From Dictyophora rubrovolvata (lineage: Eukaryota > Basidiomycota > Agaricomycetes > Phallales > Phallaceae): a stretch of DNA of 64,000 bases. Positions 1-11,176 of the stretch are shown in pieces. Within the stretch, counting starts at the first letter, position 1. Each line of letters opens with the position of its first letter. Both the position numbers and the translations under genes were made by a program. The notes below the pieces were generated by a model. That model saw nothing but the letters and a program-made list of their open reading frames with translations. It made no database searches and was not told the origin of the DNA. The stretch is from contig CP114121.1 of NCBI GenBank assembly GCA_029959195.1, positions 1,240,001 through 1,304,000 of the forward strand, written 5' to 3'.

Positions 1-315
1 TCCAACAGGATCTGACTTTTTGGACACAGGAAACAAAGTTTTTGTGAGCTATCATTGAATTTTCTGATTCCTTTACATACGGAGATGAAGCATCGCGTGA
101 TTAACAGAAAATCAACTCTATTGACATGGATCCGGTAGGTCCGATAATACTCACATTTGTCTGACTTGTCTGAATAAGACTCTAGGGGCAATGCCCGTCT
201 TTAGTCATTTTGAGAATGACGTACTATCCGCTGTAGCTCTATTTAAACGGTCTGCATTTCTCTCCAGACGTCCCAGCTCGATAAAAGCAAAACTAATTCG
301 ATAAAGCTAGAAACA
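1..315 (+). promoter_or_regulatory. Upstream region of the DUF427 gene
   Basis: No coding signal is seen here. An ATTTAAA TATA-like box lies at 241-247, about 70 bases before the ATG at 316, which is a plausible core promoter. The rest shows nothing I can name; it could hold the end of a gene lying outside the window. Confidence 0.4.
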
Positions 316-1233
316 ATGTCGTCCAAATCGTTCTTCTCTATTCCTCACGTTGAAGACAGTCCTAAGAGGATTAGGGTACTACACGCAGGGGTTTGCTTGG
401 TGGATTCGAAAAACGCAAAGCTTGTGTGAGTCATTCCTCTATTTTCTGTGATTATATCAAGGGATAAACTCGTCGAACAGTTGGCTTCATGAGGAATATC
501 CTTTCTATTTCTTTCCTGAAAACGAACTTCCTAAGGAATATTTGAAGCCGACCAAATTGAACACCGAAGATGCCACGATTTTCGACCTGACGTTGGGGGA
601 ACAAAACACGGAACCCGAGGAAGTCGTGACGCATCACCACAAAGGCGCATTAGCCGGGCTTTTTACAATAAAATTTGATAAAGTGGACATGTGGTTTGAA
701 GAAGACGAGGAGATTGTTGTCCACCCCAAGGATCCTTACAAGGTATGTGTTGGGTGTTTTCAAGGGCAGTATTTGTGCTTCTTTACTCTATTTCGATTAC
801 TTGACAGCGCGCCGATGTTCTTTGTTCTACACGCCATGTCAGGGTTGAAATTAATGGCGTGGAAGTAGCCAACACGAGGACGCCTCTTCTTTTATTTGAA
901 ACCTCTTTACCTACGCGTACTTATATTCCAAAAACGGAGTGTCGCTTGGACCTGTTTCGATCATCGACTTTAAAGACATCTTGTCCGTATAAGGTATGGC
1001 TGGTAACTCATTTACTCTAGTCATCAAATCTAATTACGACATTTATGATTATATAGGGTCAGGCCAGTTATTACCATGTGCAAACACCTTCGGGGTTAGT
1101 TGAAAATGTTGTGTGGTGGCACCCATACACGACGCTTGAGTGCGCGCCCATAAGAGGCTTGGTTGCCTTCTATGATGAAGAAGTGGATGTATGGGTTGAT
1201 GGCGTGAAGCAACAAAGACCAAGAGCCCATTGA
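316..1233 (+). CDS. DUF427 domain protein (two DUF427 modules)
   Basis: Four exons (316-425, 481-742, 808-993, 1057-1233) join into a 244-residue protein with consistent GT-AG phases. The C-terminal half carries the DUF427 signature: TYIPKTECRLDLF, then a YKGQASYYHV segment, ENVVWWHPY and a closing VAFYDEEVDVWVDGV. The N-terminal half repeats the layout in weaker form (WLHEEYPFYFFPENELP; KVDMWFEEDEEIVVHPKDPY), so I read two DUF427 modules in tandem. The family is widespread in fungi and bacteria and has no settled biochemical role; a soluble cytosolic protein is likely since no signal or membrane segment is visible. The start is the first ATG after the TATA-like box and begins MSSKSFFSIPHVEDSPKR. 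The family call is firm, the function open. Confidence 0.85.
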
Positions 1234-2080
1234 TTTTCTTAGTTTTGTCAGTGCCGCTGTAATGCGTAAATACAAATTAAGCACTGTTTGTTGTTTTTCC
1301 TTTCTTTTCTTATTCTTTATGGAAGAGGTGTCGAGACGCTAAAGTCACAGAAGGGTCCATTACTAGTAAGTAACACCGGTCCGAGAGTACATATCTGACA
1401 GGCACTTGGATGAGTCTCACAGGACGACTAGCCAAATATGTGAGCGTAATGTACATATGTATATATATGCATCATTCGGATTTGGGGTAGCAACCTGAGG
1501 AAGATGCATAGTAAATAGTTTTAATTTGGCTACGAAAACACTGCCCCGGCCATTGGCTTCAGATAACAAACTAATGATAGCCGTACTAGTACATATATTC
1601 AAGGAAACATCTATACGTAGCAGACCTATCGGACGAATCCTTTTTGAGTCGAAATGATTTATGAGCTTGGACCCGCTGCTCGGTTTATGTAACCAAGCTC
1701 AATGTTTCTTAGACACCGACGCACGCATATGATCTTCCAAATCCGTATGTTCCGACAACTATGCAGCAGCTAGCTTGTTCAGGTTCGGAACTTCACGTGA
1801 GTCGCGGTGAGATCGATGAGAAGCAGAGCCTGACAAATAGAGATTTACTGGCAGCCCCATGACAGAAATGCATAATTCCTAAAAGGAGCTTTTTTCTGCA
1901 AGCGTTCATCAAAAACATGGATGGACTAGGGTCGGTCACGGTCATCCTGAGGCGACCTTTTCAAGCGCCTAAAACGCGTTTAAAAGTGTGCAGGAATGGC
2001 ACCCTCAGCTCATTTTGCTAAGGCTGTCGTCTCGCCGAGTCGTTTCTATTCATTTCCAATAACCCATTCCTCACTCTGCT
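1234..2080. other. Intergenic, no gene recognised
   Basis: About 850 bases between two genes on the + strand. Both strands contain only short open frames (about 60 codons) without recognisable protein sequence. The distal part presumably holds the amidohydrolase promoter, but I see no clear TATA box or repeat. Confidence 0.4.
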
Positions 2081-4734
2081 ATGGCCGCTGGTCAAGATCC
2101 AATCAAGTTTGTACAGCAGAAAGCTGAGCACAAGCCAACCGTGACCAAGTATGCCAAGTTTTCTTCTGCAAGATGGCGGATTTTGAGCCGCGGTCGAATC
2201 CATACCATCCTTGCCTCCATCGTGCTTGGAATCTGCTTCGTCTTTTTTCAGCTAAATACCAAGGTCTTCCCAAAGTCCTATATTTTATGCTCTCGCGACA
2301 ACAAGATCTACACTGTCGACCAAAATAAACTAGTAACCGAATGTATTCTCGTTCATGGGAAACTCATCATGGATGTTGGATCATTGCGTATGTGCCTTTT
2401 TTACATGTCTACTATTACGACATACTTATTTTTAACTTGATCCTATGGGCTCATCCCATTTTTAGACGACGTCAGGAAGACATGGAGACACCATCATTCG
2501 AACGAAAATATCACAATTCGATACGCGAAGCGGGGTTCTATTATAGTCCCAGGCATGATTGATTCACATGGTCATATTTTAGAGCACGGAAAGAAGCTTC
2601 AGCTAAACCTAGACGGTTTCTCGACTCCTGCAGGTAAATCGTGGCTCCAATGCCGGGCCAGTTGCCAGTGATCGCTAATGCACTAGCTGACATTTTATGT
2701 TCTGCCGCAGACGCTGTGAAACGTATTCGCAAATATATCGAAGAGCGGCCCAATTTGTTAAACGACACAAATACATGGATTCACGGTGGAGGATGGGACA
2801 ACAGCCTTTGGCCCGGCTGGCCAACAGCCGTAATTACATTTCCCATTCTTTTCTCAAATTCTTTTCTTTTTTAAGATGTGTTTTTTTTTTCAAGGCGGAC
2901 TTGGAAAGCGATCCTGTCGTCCGAGATCGGCCTATCGTGCTCCTCAGCAAGGATGGTCACGCCTTCTGGTGTTCCAAAAAGGCAATATCACTCTCGTCCC
3001 CGATTCCGGAAACTGTCGAGGGAGGCATAATTGAACGCGATGAGAATGGTGAACTTATTGGTCTGTTTATTTTTCATACTCCCCCTTCTGTGCTTTTTGA
3101 TTTCATATTACGGCTTTCATAGGTACCTTCCTTGATAAAGCGATGGATATAATTCGCGTTCCGCCCTGGACCGAGGAGCAAGTTTTAGAGTACTTCAATG
3201 CGACAATATATGACGCGCTTTCACACGGACTCACCGGACTTCACGATGCAGCACTTTCACCGGACTTGGGTGCAATCCTTGAAAGGTGATTACAGTCGTG
3301 TTCCGTACATCTTTTCTCTGCTTCTTTTTCTCATCAAGTACTCATAGGTTAGCCGATGAAAACAAATTACCGGTGAGAAGACGGTTCTATTTGACCGAGA
3401 GACACTTTTGGAAACTGAGTAAAAAAAGATACGCATATATGCTATGAGATTCTTCAATGAATCGGAAATTTATTGGGGGGATTCCACTCCAAAAATTTTC
3501 GGGAAAGCCGATGAGAGACTTACCATGAGAAGCGTCAAAATATTTACTGATGGTAATATGGCACATCTGTTCTGACCATGGTTCCGAATCTTCAGACTAT
3601 TAACATTTGTTTCACTAGGCGCTCTTCGTTCAGCTGGTGCAGCGGTAAGCAACTGAGCTAGCCAACTTCACCAGTACTCCAAAATGCCAGCATGATGTTT
3701 TTGTTAGTTGTACGAACCATACTCTGACGATCCAACCTCCCGAGGATTTTTCCGGACGCCGCCTGAGGTGCTCCAAAAGATCATACCCCAATTTTTGAAA
3801 GACGGTTGGCAAGTGGTAAGCTGTCACTGGTTGATTCAATCTACTTTACCAAAAACATTGTCAGAACACACACTGCATCGGAGATCGTGCTAATGGTTTT
3901 TTCCTCGATCTCATGGAAAATCTGACTCAACATATGGACGTCTCCTCTTTACGTCCTCGAGTCGAACATGCACAGATACTAACTACCGAGGATTTTTCAC
4001 GTATGGGGAAACTCGGAGGTAGCGTCTTCACTTTTTTCCGTACTCGGGTTCATTAAACCTTTTCAGTGATCGCCAGTATCCAGCCTAGTCACGTGTAAGT
4101 ATTTTCGTCTCCACTTTTGAACTCGTGCCATATATTTTTCCAGGATTGACGATATGGGCTTTGCGGAGACTCGATTGGTTAAGTTCTTTGTATCCCCCTG
4201 GATAAGACAGCCAAGGCTAACTAGAAGCTCGTAGGGTCCTCAACGTATCAAGGGCACCTATGCTTTTCGTAGCTTTTTAAATAACGGTGTCTCAATTACT
4301 CTCGGAACCGATTTCCCTGTTGCCGATATTAACCCATTGGCGACGTTTTACGCTGCCATAACAAGGTTATCAGTTCACGGGGACTCTCCTCACGGTCCAT
4401 CCGGGTGGTGAGTCGTACCTTCTGAAGTCGTAATCCATACAATAACTGTAAATAGGTTTCCAGAACAACGATTGACTCGACAAGAAGCTTTGAAAGGTAA
4501 GCTATGGTCAAAAGATTGAAAAAACCCAGTTTAAAAACTCTATAAATAGGAATAACTCTCGCTCCAGCTTATGCGTCTTTCTCAGAAGGTTCATTAGGTT
4601 CTTTGACTCCAGGGAAACGAGCCGACTTTGTCATACTGTCTAAAGACATTATGTCAATTCCCCCGCAAGAAATTTTGCAAACGAAAGTAGTTGCTACAGT
4701 GCTAGACGGGCAAGTTGCTTACGGAAAGATCTAA
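2081..4734 (+). CDS. YtcJ-type amidohydrolase (Amidohydro_3) with N-terminal membrane anchor
   Basis: A many-exon gene encoding roughly 590 residues. After a short cytosolic lead (MAAGQDPIKF) comes one hydrophobic segment (ILASIVLGICFVFFQ), so the enzyme is probably a single-pass, signal-anchored protein with the catalytic part in the secretory lumen or outside. Metal-site motifs of the amidohydrolase superfamily occur in order: GMIDSHGHI (HxH), VKIFTDGALRS, NTHCIGDRAN, RVEHAQIL and GTDFPV. The end (TPGKRADFVIL, then AYGKI and TAA) is the typical closing beta-sandwich. The exon after LADENKLP must begin IRIYAMRFFNES (intron about 3373-3428); reading on instead meets a stop. The substrate is unknown: YtcJ-like enzymes hydrolyse C-N bonds, often in formamides or N-acyl compounds. 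Confidence 0.88.
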
Positions 4735-5009
4735 AGAAATCTATCTATTGAGAACTTTTCTATCATAAGATTGCTATAATGGTAATAATTGTCATTAGAC
4801 TGGCTCAATGGTATTTTTCCACCTGTGTTTTTATGTAGCCTTTTTTCTTTGAGCGCGCAGGCATTCAGCCTTACTATCATATGACTTACGGCGTGAGCGT
4901 CAGAGTTTGGCGTGACAACGCGAATACGTAAGCAAGTAACGTGATCGTATTTTGTCGCGCAACCCAACAGTCGAAATTGAGCGTTCTCCTGTCTTTGGTT
5001 TATGCGGTA

Positions 5010-8000
5010 ATGAATGCTGAATTTGTACTCCCTCAGAAAAGAAAGGCCGATGTTGATTCCCAAGACAAAGGTGCTCAGTCGAGAGTTGATTTCAGTAAAG
5101 AATCGAGGTGGAACGTCCAGTGGTGAGGATGCTGCCTGATACTCAGGCCTCGTCATCGACAGTGTTGACGTGGTGTATCTTTTTTTTTCTAGGAGGGCTC
5201 CACAAACCAAGAAACACAAAACATGGGATGGTGATGCCATAGTTGGGATTACTCCTGGTGTCAATGGCTCTTTCTGTACTCTTTACGATGGCAAGGGCAA
5301 TTTGTGAGCAGGCAAATTAGAACAATTACATTCTCGATTACTGATGCATTTTAGCTTATTTCGGCAAGTAATTCCTTTGGAAAATCCTAAGGAGGGTGAC
5401 TTTTTTCGGATGGCCGAGAAAGACTTTCAACTAGATTATCCTCTCTCACCGGAATCCGTCGTTCATAGACCGGCGGTTGTTTCCACGTTTCGGCCTAAAG
5501 TGTCATCTAAAAAAATCGCATCCAAACCCTTGCTGACCATCGAGGCAAACGTGCCGAAGACTATTCCAGATCCCCCGCTTTCCGGATCCGCTAAACCTTC
5601 TGGTTTATATGAGAGCGATGTAGACGAAACCAAGGAGGGGCGTTGGGAGGTTAACCTGTCAGTGAATATCATAAAAGTTATCTTCAGATGTTGAAGTCAC
5701 ACAGGAGAAAGTCTTTGTCGTCGAAGAATGCTCCATGGCAAGAAGACGGGTTCTTGGAGATCAAAGGGACTACGTTTCGATTGTTTTCAGAACACATGAA
5801 ATTGTCAGTCATTTTCTTCTTCTTTATTACTTACATTATTGAAATACATTGCAGACTATGTTCAGGCTCGTGGAACAAACCTTGGCCGCACGTTGATCAG
5901 CAAATATATGTCTCAAATAGACAAGTCCGTGTCCATTTTTCATTTGACTTACCACCTCGTTTTTAATTAGCAATAGATTAGAGTGGTTGCTCTTTCCGAA
6001 GGCGCAGGACTACCTTGTGTGATCGACGATGATCCTAGTGAGGTGACGGCCGAAATACTTCCAAACCCTCCTTTACCGCAGGTTCCTCCAATTCCGAAAT
6101 TTGTGCCACCCACGCTTAAAATTGCAGCTCCTCAGAAAAAAATTAACACAAATCCCAGGTATGTGCTTGGCCTGTCGAGTCGTTGGATATCTTTGAGCAC
6201 CTACTCTGTACAGACATGACCCGGAAGCGGAAGGAGCGATTGTTATGAAATCTCCAAACACGTTGCATCAAGCTAAACATAATAAAAAGTTTATTTCGAT
6301 TGAATTATAGGGGGTTGACTTTGAACTCACGCCTTACAGCAGCCATCCTGTTGTTCCAGTCGTTATTGATCCTATTCTATGCAAGAACCTCCGGCCGCAT
6401 CAGAAAGAAGGTATATGATTTAAAGAAGATATTTCATGCATAACACCATGTTTAACCACTTACAGGCTTGAAATTCATGTATGAGTGCGTGATGGGCATG
6501 AAAAGACACGAGGTACAGACATGCTTATATGCTTGACTAATATTTTTATCGTGCATGTATTCAAAGGGATATGGCTGTATTTTAGCGGATGAAATGTGAG
6601 GGTTCTTTGTGATGGTCTGTTGACATTTTCTCATCTTTCATAGGGGTCTCGGTAAAACGCTGCAAACGATAGCCTTGATATGGACATTGCTTAGTACGTC
6701 TGCCTTATACTGCCATCCATGTTTACTGAATTATCTGTAGAGCAATCGCCTTATGCGGGTGCCCCTGTCATCGGTAAATGTTTAGTCGCATGTCCAGTAT
6801 CACTGATCAACGTGAGTACGAGTATTGGAAATGAATTCTACCATCATCTGTTAACTAATTTAGAACTGGAAAAATGAATTTCACAAGTGGATTGGGAGGG
6901 ACCGGATTGGGATTTTTGTCGGAGACAAAGACAAAGCTACAATCAAACAATTCATCAATTCGTATGCAGTAAACTCATCAGCTTATAATCATCCAACTCA
7001 ATAGCTCCAGGAGGATTCACCATGTTCTCATCATAGGATATGAGCGTTTGAAAAGCGTCATGTAAGCATCTTCGTTAGTATTTCACAATTTTTTTGAATA
7101 GTTGCAGTCACGATTTGGCCTATTGCCAGTATGTAATGTCCAGCAGACCAGTATCAACCGCTTTAACCACGATGGTAGCCCGCCTATTGGTCTTATTGTT
7201 TGTGACGAAGGTGAAGCTTTAGTATTACAGAAATTACTTCGAGAAAACTAAACAGATGAGGCACGCAGGACACCGCCTTAAGTCGTCCCAAAGCAAAGTC
7301 AATCAGATGTTTGCAGCTTTAAGGACGCCCAGACGAATAATACTTTCCGGGACGCCTATTCAAAATAATTTGGAAGAACTTCACGCCATGGTACGCGGTA
7401 TAACTGGCTTTTCGGAATGATTTGTTGCTTATCTAGCTTCGCTGCCGGGGAAGTCCGATTTTTGCAATCCTGGTTTACTCGGTAATCATAAATCACATAT
7501 TACGTTTTTATGTTGCTGACCTAGATGAAGATGACTATTCCACATTCAAAAGACTTTACGAAAGTCCTATTGTGAAAAGCCGGACTCCGGGTTGCTCAAA
7601 AAAGGAACTAGAGTTAGGGAATACTCGTCTAACTCAGGTACGCATACATGGTGGTGTATCTTCCCAACTTATATTATCATCATTTTTTAGCTATTGGGCG
7701 TTTGTGAAAGTTTTGTTTTAAGGAGAGATGCGAGTCTTTTATCCAATTATCTTCCTCCAAAGTGTGAGTTTATGAAATATATTGATTTTTAATCCGGGTT
7801 TGATCACTCTTATAGTCGAATATGTCGTCTTTGTCAAGCCGACTCAACTGCAGAATTCCGTTTTCAACATATTCCTTCATCAAAATTCTCTGAGTTCTTT
7901 GATTTCTGGATCCATCGCTAAATCCCTTGCATTAATTACGAAGTTGATGAAGATTTCAAACAGCCCAGTCCTCCTGGGTTCGAAAGATATCGATCATGAT

Positions 8001-9683
8001 GAGGACGAAAAAGGCGACACTGAAAGTCATAATGATTTGCTTGGGGAAGCAACGAAACTTCTTCCTCGGAATGTTGATCCAACTGATATCACGCTTAGCG
8101 GTAGGCCTTTCCTGTGGTGTCGAGCTTTCTCATCAATTGGTTGTGATACAGGGAAATTAAATGCGCTCTCGGATATCCTAAGGGTCCTTCGACAGGTGAG
8201 AATTTTTATATCCTTGAAAGAACATCTTAATGTGTGAGTCGACAGGAAACCGAAGAGAAATGTATCATTGTCTCTCAGTTTATTACCACTTTGGATATTA
8301 TTCAAAAGCTGTGTCAGAAAAGACGATATACTTGTAATCGATTAGACGGGTGAGAGCGTTCCATTTCCGAATATTGTTTCCCGCAGTAAACTCTTCGCAG
8401 ACAAACGAATTCCGCTAAACGACAAGAGCTTGTAGATCATTTCAATAAAAGCTCACAACGAGACTGCTGTCCGTATAGTTTCCCCCCCCACAAAAAACAC
8501 TGCTCATGACGTGTTAGTCGTATTTCTGCTTAGTACCAAAGCGGGAGGTGTTGGTTTAAATTTAATTGGTGCTTCTCGGCTCGTACTCTTCGACAGGTGA
8601 CTTCTGTTTTCTTGGTTCGACCGGTTCCTAAAAGTTACATAGTGGGTGGAATCCGAGGTAAAAAGATGCGGCTTTTGATAATGTGACAATTCATGATAAT
8701 GTGCAACTCTTCAAGCAACGACTTACAAGCGATGGCGCGCATTCACAGGTAATTCCAAGCTCATAACGTTTGATCATTTAGTATATCTTACTTACTATCG
8801 AATATTAGAGATGGTCAGAAACGACCTGTTTATATTTATAGACTATTGACGGCAGGCACGATCGATGGTATGGATAGTACTCACGAGGTTTTAAACTCAA
8901 CTTACACATCTTGTAGAAAAAATATATCAGCGACAAGTAACGAAGATGGGTCTTAGCCATGGTAGTTGATGTCCACATTCATTTGATTTTTATTGATATA
9001 AGATTTAAGCTTTGATGGCAAATAACTCGGACTCGAAGTCTAAATCGAATTTAGACTCATTCACACCACAGGAGGTGAGAAGACGATTCATTTTTAAAAC
9101 GAATGGACATAAACACTAACACGTCAATTAAGTTGCGGGACTTGTTCACTTTTCATGCGTCTACGCCATGTCATACTCATGAGCTGCTTGGATGTGCTTG
9201 CCAGAACGCCTCTGCTGATCCGGGTGCTGACGGCGAGGGTTTGAATTTTCCAAGCGAAGACGAGACTGAGGGTGGCTGGACCATAGCCTCGCAATTAAAT
9301 ACAGATAAAGTGAATCAAAAAGTAAGTCAAAAGATGGCACCTAATACTCAAACATTGACATTTTTAATTAGTTCATCAAACAAAAGAAGGAAGAACTTGC
9401 TACACTTACCAGTGAATGGAGCCACACCAACTGCTTGATTCCACTCGGACATGAGAGAATTCAGGACGACATACTTAAAAGTGTCATCTCGGACAATAAA
9501 CCAGAAAAATGTTCAACAGGGGGACTCGGAAATACCTCTAATTTATCTCGGACGGAGCATTTATTGGCCGTAATGGATGCATGGTGCGATCAGCTGGGGG
9601 AGGAAGAACAAGGGAAATACTTAGATACCTCGGACCTGCCAGGGGGGCATATCACTTATGTTTTTGAAAGAAAATCCACTTGA
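5010..9683 (+). CDS. RDH54: RAD54B/Rdh54-like SNF2 DNA translocase
   Basis: A long, intron-rich gene. The N-terminus has the RAD54B signature [17 protein letters not shown], then a linker with [11 protein letters not shown] and the helicase entry [18 protein letters not shown]. Helicase motifs follow in order: [28 protein letters not shown] (the DEGH form of the Rad54 family), [33 protein letters not shown] and [14 protein letters not shown]. The C-terminus carries the family's [23 protein letters not shown] block. Rdh54/RAD54B remodels Rad51- or Dmc1-bound DNA in homologous recombination, notably in meiosis. The start may be the ATG at 5010 or the in-frame ATG at 4941. Exon joints between 5640 and 6000 are uncertain. 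Its job in recombination fits, by chance or not, the gene conversion seen next door. Confidence 0.9.
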
Positions 9684-11176
9684 AACTTGATCATCTATTA
9701 CACACCAGAGGGATAGTCTGGCATGACTAGGTCCCCCGCACTTTGTATTAGAACCAGGCTTTGTTGAAAGCTTGATGCTGTAGAACATAATGTATCATTA
9801 CTACTGAGCGTTAAATGTTAAACGTAACACTCAAAATCAATCGTAGTTGTGCATGATCTTATTGCAACAGGCCGCACATGGGACACGCACGCAACGGCCC
9901 CTTGTTGTATAAACTTGGATTGTGAAAAGATCTCATCGAAGCCTGCTTTAAAAGGGACTTTCGAGCGGCATCCGATGTACGGAAAGGCTAAAGCTTGGTA
10001 CGTGTTTTTACCGCTTGCGATTTGCTTTCTGCATTTAGATTTGGTCCTCATTATTGCACCATTAATTCTGTTAAGCGTATCACGAGAAAAGAATTGGTTC
10101 CAATTAAACGAAGAGTAGTATTACGTGTAATATAGTAAGCATAAATAATGCTAATTGAGTATAAACGAGCGGAAAAGACGTAATTGAGATGTGGACAGAC
10201 GAACAGAAGAAGAGTCACGAGTCTAGCAGAAGTTTCATTTTTGGCTACCACTTCAATCGGCGATAGTATATCGGAGCTTAAAATCAACGATGTCAAGCTT
10301 CAAGAACGTCGGAGATCTCGCCCGGCTTGAAGGCTTCAGAAAATTTGCCAGTTGCACGTTTGTGCGTTTCTGATCATTTATTGACATTCTCATGTTTCTA
10401 TAATCTGGTGTTCATATGATGTTTACGATTGTTTCCGACGCGACTACTTCTTGTCACTCGAGTCAGGCTGTCATTAATTGTATCGGCGGTTCGAGGGTGT
10501 GAAAGCCCGAGCAATCAACTCAATTGAGCCGACTTAACGAATTTTCGGTCTGAAGACATCTTTTATTACATTTTGGACAGATATCAAGATCGTTGCCCTC
10601 ATTAAGCTCGAGTTCCGATTCAAGCACTACTTTCCATTGCCTCATAGGCACCCATAAACCATTTTTGTCTAGCGATACCCCTAGGAAGTTCTACAACTTC
10701 CGTTTGATGACATTTGATAGTGAATAATCTACCACTTTCGCAATGGCGGCCTAGGTACCTACATCGATCTGGTACAGCTCATGTCGGCGATTATTCACTC
10801 AGACCTTGTGCTTCAAAGCCTTGGTACCTATTGTTATTTCAAGATTTATGGCAATAGGGATAGGGGAACAGGTACCCTCGAAAAACATTGATCAGAAAGC
10901 GCTGTGATATCAACCTGGTCATCGCCGGTCTGTCGGTTTTATTCTATCTCATGTCAGATTTTGAAATCGCTTGGTTCTAATTCGGAGTTGCGTCTTTCGA
11001 TGACAGGAAACAATACATTTCGCGTGTAATATGGGTACCAGCCCAATGCGAAGCATACGCCTTCATGGCCGATGTTTGCCGCGGTTATCCGGGATGACAC
11101 TGTCACTTCCAAGTTCTGACGGTTCTGGAGGATATAAAGCCAGAGTCCACCCCGGTATGTTACTGTAGACATTACC
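9684..11176. other. Intergenic region holding the Ppo copy 1 promoter and inverted-repeat arm edge
   Basis: No gene is recognised in about 1.5 kb. From about 10,595 onward the sequence is alignable, with about 75-80% identity by eye, to the reverse complement of the region upstream of the second Ppo copy (up to about 39,345). That marks the outer edge of the old duplication. A conserved TATA box closes the region. Confidence 0.6.
11133..11138 (+). promoter_or_regulatory. TATA box of Ppo copy 1
   Basis: TATAAA within GGAGGATATAAAGCC, 39 bases before the ATG. The same CTGGAGGATATAAAGCC string is kept before the second copy although the surroundings have diverged, which supports a real core promoter element. 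Confidence 0.65.

Noticed and set aside
3361-3450. Apparent stop inside the amidohydrolase
   Set aside because: Removing an intron from 3373 to about 3428 gives LPIRIYAMRFFNES, the expected family sequence.
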